DNA of 64,000 nucleotides, from contig CM026425.1 in assembly GCA_014871385.1 (NCBI GenBank), forward strand, positions 10,081,105 through 10,145,104, written 5' to 3'. Positions 59,201-64,000 of the stretch are shown here, piece by piece. The number at the start of each line of letters is the position of its first letter. Position 1 is the stretch's first letter. The position numbers and the translations under genes are program-made. This stretch comes from Ceratodon purpureus (lineage: Eukaryota; Streptophyta; Bryopsida; Pseudoditrichales; Ditrichaceae). Under the pieces are notes generated by a model. The model was given only the letters and a program-made list of their open reading frames with translations, was not told where the DNA came from and ran no database searches.

Positions 59201-60060
59201 TATGACGTGTTTTTTTGGCAATAACATTGGTCGGAACGTTGTCCGATCATCATTCGTGTGATCGATGTAGCCCTTCATGTTTTATTTGTAATATCATGAC
59301 CTTTAATGCCAACATTCTCAGCCATAGTCTTGGAAAATCATCGCACAATGTGTATGCCCCATGTCTTAATATTCACAATAAAATACAGTGATCACACATA
59401 GTACAGAAAGAGTCAACAATTGGGAGGAAGCTAAAGCAAAGCACACACATACCGTAGCTTACAAGCAGCTTTTTCCATAAATAATTAAAAAAATAGAAGT
59501 CAATTTTTTTTGAAAATTATTTGCATTTTTTAACGAATATAATATCAATTATTTTTCAAAATCGCTGGAAAGTAAAAAAATTTCACTTCTCACTATACAT
59601 TTACTTGTATTTGAAGCATGTGCAAGAAGCAGCGGAGAGAATGTGCTCTTTTTGTAATCAAGCTCACTTACATTAGTTCACAAAGAATATGGGTTAAGAA
59701 GTAGCAAGACTCAAAGTGAGGCTTTTCAAATGTATTGTACACAGATTTTTGAAGTCCAATTGAGCATAGAAGATGAAGTTTTATAGAATTGTATTTAACT
59801 AACAAAAGTTGAGAAATCAATTCTTCTTCCAGCTCCAACAAGTTTTGTGTTAAAATAAGTCATAATGCAAAAGATATGGACAAATCATTGCAGCCGTGTA
59901 AAGATTAAAAAATAGAATGGATTCAAAACAGTTTTTTGGAGGTCATTAGTGCATAGAAGTTTAACTTTTTTGAAATTTTTTTGGTTTAAGAAAAGTTTAC
60001 AAATCAAGAAATCTTTCACTTCCAACAAATTTTATGTCATTTGAAGACTATATGCAAAAG
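59201..60060. other. AT-rich, nothing recognised
   Basis: No coding-like frame was found between the kinase fossil and the unknown fossil ORF downstream of it. Confidence 0.35.
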
Positions 60061-61700
60061 TTATGGGTGTCCAATAAAAATTCCAAGGAAAATTCCTAGT
60101 GCAAAAACATCCACACTGTGATCAAAAAATTCCCCATGAAGAATCTCTAGAGCCAAGTAGATGTTATAGCTACACCTTAGCTTGTCAAAATGAAGGTGTT
60201 GACCTGCATGAACAAAATACAAAATATCAATATCAAAAAATCATATCTAAACACTATCACATAAATAAAATTAATGAAAAATTCAAAAATGAATAAGTCT
60301 TGTATAGCATGTACCTTCTTCACAAAGCAAGGAGAATCCAAATTCACTAAGTCGTGACTCAATCCAATTGTCTATGACATCTGAAATGAATATGTTCTCA
60401 GGATTAAAATCTATGTGAACAATTCCAAGAAATCTCAAATGAAGGAGGACATTTGTCATTTGTACACAAATGATCCCCAATTGGACTTTTGACATCACTT
60501 CCAAGTTTTGAAGACTCCCATACTTGCACCACTCCAATATGAGTGCAACTTCATACTTATTCTTCACAATGTCAATCAGCTTATTGACATGTGGAGACTC
60601 AGCCAGCATCTGTAGTACTGTGATTTTTTGAAACACATCCTTCTCCACCACCTCCCCATCTTTCAGCTGTGTGAAAGAAAATGCCTTCTTCACCTACTCC
60701 ATCCCATCCAAAGAACACCTGACCCTGGAAACAATTGCAGCAGGGCTTGCGTTTGAAGCAGACTTCTTAGATAAAACCTCCAGAACTTCGTACAGTGACA
60801 TCTTGAAGTAGTAAACCTGAAAAATAAGCCAAAGTGATCAGCTTCTACAGATCTAAACTTCACGTACGTATACCGTGCTGATGCTTTCTTAACCAACTTC
60901 GAAGTGAATTCATGCATACTGCGATAATCCAACATGTCACAAATAACTACTCAAATCCCTAGCATGGCAATATGCAAAATAATGGCATTCAACGAGGAAA
61001 AAAAAAACAAGTCGGATTTAGTTCCATTTGACATGTAGGTAGTATTACAGTCATTTCTTCCTCCAATGATCAATGAAATACTTACGAGTGATGTCTTGTG
61101 TGTCTCCGCTACTATTGCAAACTTCTATTCCTTGGCACTAGCAAAATGATCAAATTCTACATTGAGTTGGCCGAGATCATCGTTTATCACCTCCAGAATC
61201 TACATCATTGGGCCCTTGTTCCAGGACATATACGAAGCCAGGTCAACCAGTCTCTACCCAGAATGGGGTGTAGCATAGAAATGGAATCCTTCTATATTAT
61301 TCAAGAAGTCTACATATTTGCCCTCCTTCGAAAATTAGCAGTTAAGAAGTACTAGTCTTCTACTAAGTTTAGACTCAACATCAGCAAGAACACAACATCG
61401 GTAGTAATGACACACAACAACACATCTACATCTACCCAAGATCGGATTCTTTGTCATTGGGTTGAGCTTCTTCTCCGATAAGAACCTGCCAGTGCAAGGC
61501 ATTAGGGAGAGGACTAATCCGTGGACATCTGAGAGGAGAACAACATGGGTATAATGAATGTGCTTACAGTCTAATGTTCTTGCTGATATTACGGCTGGTT
61601 CCACGGTTGGTTCTAAGGCTATGCAAATAAGCTCCTCAGGTAAAATCCCCAACAAGCTGGACGTCGAACAAGTAAGCTGCTTAGGTGATGAACAATTAAA
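60061..61700 (-). pseudogene. Decayed alpha/beta-hydrolase (SERAC1-like)-protein kinase gene
   Basis: Reading the minus strand: ~61350-61080 gives FLNNIEGFHFYATPHSG, RLVDLASYMSWNKGPMM, ILEVINDDLGQLNVEFDHFA and KFAIVAETHKTSLV, the C-terminal half of a SERAC1-like hydrolase. After a GTAAG donor, 60935-60840 gives ASARYTYVKFRSVEADHFG, the family's active-site histidine segment. Directly downstream, 60820-60283 is a kinase: SLYEVLEVLSKK, VALILEWCKYGSLQNL, then HIDFNPEN for HRDLKPEN and SEFGF for DFG. A splice (donor AAG|GTACAT, acceptor at ~60198) leads to YLALEIL for the APE region and DVFALG, then a stop. Two exon-like pieces (61690-61570 and 61530-61400) may be the hydrolase start. Several in-frame TAG stops and one frame shift show it is broken; the altered HRD and DFG motifs suggest a pseudokinase. 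Confidence 0.72.
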
Positions 61701-61716
61701 CCTGAAGCATAAGCGA

Positions 61717-61771
61717 AACCCCAACTAGATGTAAAGTGGAAGCAAACCCCACTTTACATCTAGCCGGGGTT
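61717..61771. repeat. Near-perfect hairpin, ~22-bp arms
   Basis: AACCCC-A-ACTAGATGTAAAGTGG is followed after about 9 bases by its reverse complement, CCACTTTACATCTAG-CCGGGGTT. It lies immediately upstream of the hydrolase-kinase fossil. It could be a foldback element remnant. Confidence 0.8.
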
Positions 61772-61807
61772 AACTATTTTGTGGAGTCACGCTTGAGAGA
61801 ATCTATC

Positions 61808-61983
61808 TTGACATCCAATGCAATTAATATGTGTAGGATTAAAACTACGGTTGACATCCAATGCAATTAATATGTGTAGGATTAAAACTACGGTTGACAT
61901 CCAATGCAATTAATATGTTTAGGATTAAAACTACGGTTGACATCCAATGCAATTAAGATGTGTAGGATTAAAACCACATTTGA
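61808..61983 (+). repeat. 43-bp minisatellite, ~4 copies
   Basis: TTGACATCCAATGCAATTAA begins a 43-base unit at 61808, 61851, 61894 and 61937. The first two copies are identical and the others carry one to a few changes. A partial fifth start ends the array. Confidence 0.95.
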
Positions 61984-62179
61984 AAATTTAAATAGGGCTT
62001 TAAGATGAATTTTTTAAATTTTTTTAAAAAAAAGTTGCTGAAAATTGGAATATACTATTTTTGGATGGCAAACACTAAAATTTGAAATTAATTAATTATT
62101 TGCCAAGAGAACGACAAAGCTGCTTGTAAACTATGGTATTTAATAGATCACAAAATTATTGTTCGTATTCTTCACCGCA

Positions 62180-63129
62180 ATTGTCCCTTCTGAGTTCAAA
62201 GTCTGCAAATCTAACATCGTATAACTTGCCGCTACCTTGGATTAAGAAAATGGTAACATTGTGATAAGCCCATCACAATTGCGCTCCTCGAGGATTATCA
62301 AGTTGATGCTTTGGATGCAACATGATCGGACGCTCCTCTTTGTGGGTCAATATGTCCACCTTTTGGAATGCCTTGTTCGCACCATCAAGCTTGCTCAACA
62401 TTATCGCATGGTTCACTGCTTTGTTACAACTAACAAAGAAAGGATGTTGTGTCATTCTAAAATTGTGGCTCTATAACACTAGTTCCTACAATTCTATGGC
62501 TTTGTGCTGCACACAACATTTTGTTGAAAGTGTTATATAAATTAGCAATACTATCACTTGGGAACCTTTTGCTTAGTGTTATCCTTGCACACCAACAAAA
62601 AGAAATCACTAAACATATCCTCTAATTGTTTAAAAATAATATCTTCAAGATCCACAATAGCATTATCCAAATGTTTCTATTTTTGCAACTTGTTGAACCT
62701 ATTCAGGATTAAAATTCACTCTCTTCAACTGGTCTAACACATCTAAAAACGGATTCACTCTTTCCACCTCATCATTGTCGCTATACTTGGGGGATAACAG
62801 AGGTGACAACACATAATCGAACCACTCACGGAACTCGACCATAAATCAAATGACGACAAGGGCATTGGCGTAGGTCCCAACTCATTGACAATAGCCATCA
62901 ATGCATCAGATGTCAGTGACACACCACTTTCACAATAGGAAACTTCAATCTCACCTACAAGAAACGATTCACAGCGTGAACCACCATTGAATGGTAACTC
63001 ATCCGCACTCTCAGAACCCCCTGCGATATAGAGATTAAAAAGACGGAACAAGGTTTGACGCCAAAGCCTCACAAAACTTTGATGTACCCTTCCTCCTCTC
63101 TTCACAACGAAATGACGACCACAAGCCAT
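62180..63129 (-). pseudogene. Fossil coding segments upstream of the hydrolase-kinase gene
   Basis: Minus-strand pieces in shifting frames look coding. They are MACGRHFVVKRGGRVHQSF (63129 on), VEFREWFDYVLSPLLSPKYS and ERVNPFLDVLDQLKRVNFNP (~62850-62700), then LDNAIVDLEDIIFKQLEDMF, HPFFVSCNKAVNHAIMLSKL (62455 on) and KLYDVRFADFELRRDNCGEE (~62220). Stops are again mainly TAG. I recognise no family. They lie on the same strand within ~500 bases of the hydrolase remains and could be its 5' exons. Confidence 0.45.
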
Positions 63130-63634
63130 GGAGAATTAATTTGCAAGCACGATAAAAGATTATAATACAATCTTGATTGACGTAAATTGATGCAACCATA
63201 ACATTAGACAGGTGCACATAATTACATACACCAAAGAGTTCATAATGTTACCAAAACCAACATGCAGGGATTCCAATAAGCATGCACTATGAACCTAGTA
63301 CAAATTCCTAACATGTACACAACATAATTAGCAACTAGTTTTAATCAGTACAGTTAACGCATGCTGCCGTTCACCGAATCAAGATGGAGAAAGGTCCAAA
63401 TGGCGTCACTAATAGCCGGAAGAAACATGCCAGCGAGCACCAAACTCAAATCACATAAATCACGAAGAGACCATACATATCAAAGATCGCAACTTTCCAT
63501 TACAACAATCTATTAACAACAAAGCTTAGTTATAACAAAAAAAACATAGAAGCATGTGCACAAAAATAAACAAAGCAAGTTTCCATGCATGAAAACGCAC
63601 CTATTTGCAAATCTTGGAGAGTCGTAGGCTATGC
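63130..63634. other. Unassigned
   Basis: No gene or repeat recognised in these ~500 bases. Confidence 0.3.
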
Positions 63635-63773
63635 TAGATAGAGTATTGGATAAGGTGCGCTACGGACTATACCGAGATTGTTTATGCAACCTACTTCGTC
63701 GCTTCACGAGTTGATAGGTAGCATAAACAATCCCATTACAGCCCGTAGCGTACCATACCCAATACTCTACCTA
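63635..63773. repeat. Inverted repeat with ~60-bp arms
   Basis: TAGATAGAGTATTGG, GTGCGCTACGG and ATTGTTTATGC-ACCTA on the left return as reverse complements on the right (63725-63773), around a ~17-base loop. Mismatches are few. It looks like a small foldback or MITE-derived element; a hairpin small-RNA precursor is possible but untested. Confidence 0.8.
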
Positions 63774-64000
63774 ATAGAATGAGAATTTTATATTTTGATG
63801 ATTTGTTGCTTTACTTGCTTCAAATGTGTGTCTTGTTAACTTTCCTCTCTAATTTAATTGTAGATGTACTGGGTAGGGATTAAATTGAGTAAATAAAGCA
63901 GTACACTAGGAATTAATTTGTGTCATTAGAGCATTGCCACCCTTAGCTCTCAACGGGACCAACAAATGTCATTGTTTATAGCATTCCAACAAGGGTGATA
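63774..64000. other. Window end, possible truncated MITE
   Basis: TTA at 63926-63928 followed by GAGCATTGCCACCCTTAG recalls the start of a PIF/Harbinger-type element running out of the window. The right end cannot be seen. Confidence 0.3.

Overview
The window looks like nuclear DNA of a land plant, most likely a bryophyte (moss-like). The evidence is interrupted genes with short GT-AG introns, plant-only families (NPH3/BTB, membrane-anchored ubiquitin-fold protein, plastid-type RecA, LRR receptor-like protein), telo-boxes, AT-rich gaps full of small inverted-repeat elements, and a decayed hydrolase-kinase gene whose hydrolase is of the kind known from bryophyte immune-receptor fusions. The species call is inference; the plant call is firm.

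Layout. 0-6 kb holds no recognisable gene but contains a 2.9-kb element with ~200-bp inverted ends and a tiny LINE-like 3' end inserted in it. 6.5-11.0 kb is a complete 14-exon plastid-type RecA gene (453 aa; reading frame closes across all 13 introns, two of which have GC donors). 11-15 kb is repeats. 15.3-17.7 kb is a MUB gene with a 1.28-kb leader intron. It is bracketed by two opposite copies of one PIF/Harbinger-type MITE. 20.1-21.1 kb is a nest of three MITE-like elements just upstream of an intronless F-box/LRR gene (21.66-23.45 kb). A small two-helix membrane protein lies at 26.2 kb. 26.5-37 kb is gene-poor and AT-rich, with tandem repeats.

37.1-40.1 kb is a six-exon NPH3/BTB gene (770 aa), convergent with a second F-box/LRR gene on the minus strand (41.3-42.6 kb). 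An orphan exon lies at 43.4 kb. 48.0-50.3 kb is a six-exon DPH5 (diphthine synthase) gene with telo-boxes in its introns. It is convergent with a three-exon, 932-aa LRR receptor-like protein without kinase (50.9-54.1 kb, minus).

57.8-63.1 kb is the most unusual stretch: minus-strand gene fossils. The central one joins an alpha/beta-hydrolase (SERAC1-like) to a degenerate protein kinase. Its in-frame stops fall mostly where CAG or CGA codons would be expected, as from deamination of methylated cytosine. A non-autonomous DNA element has jumped into a neighbouring fossil ORF.

The genes do not form one pathway. They cover organelle DNA repair (RecA), protein tethering (MUB), two probable SCF receptors (F-box/LRR), a probable CUL3 adaptor (NPH3), translation-factor modification (DPH5) and cell-surface perception (RLP).
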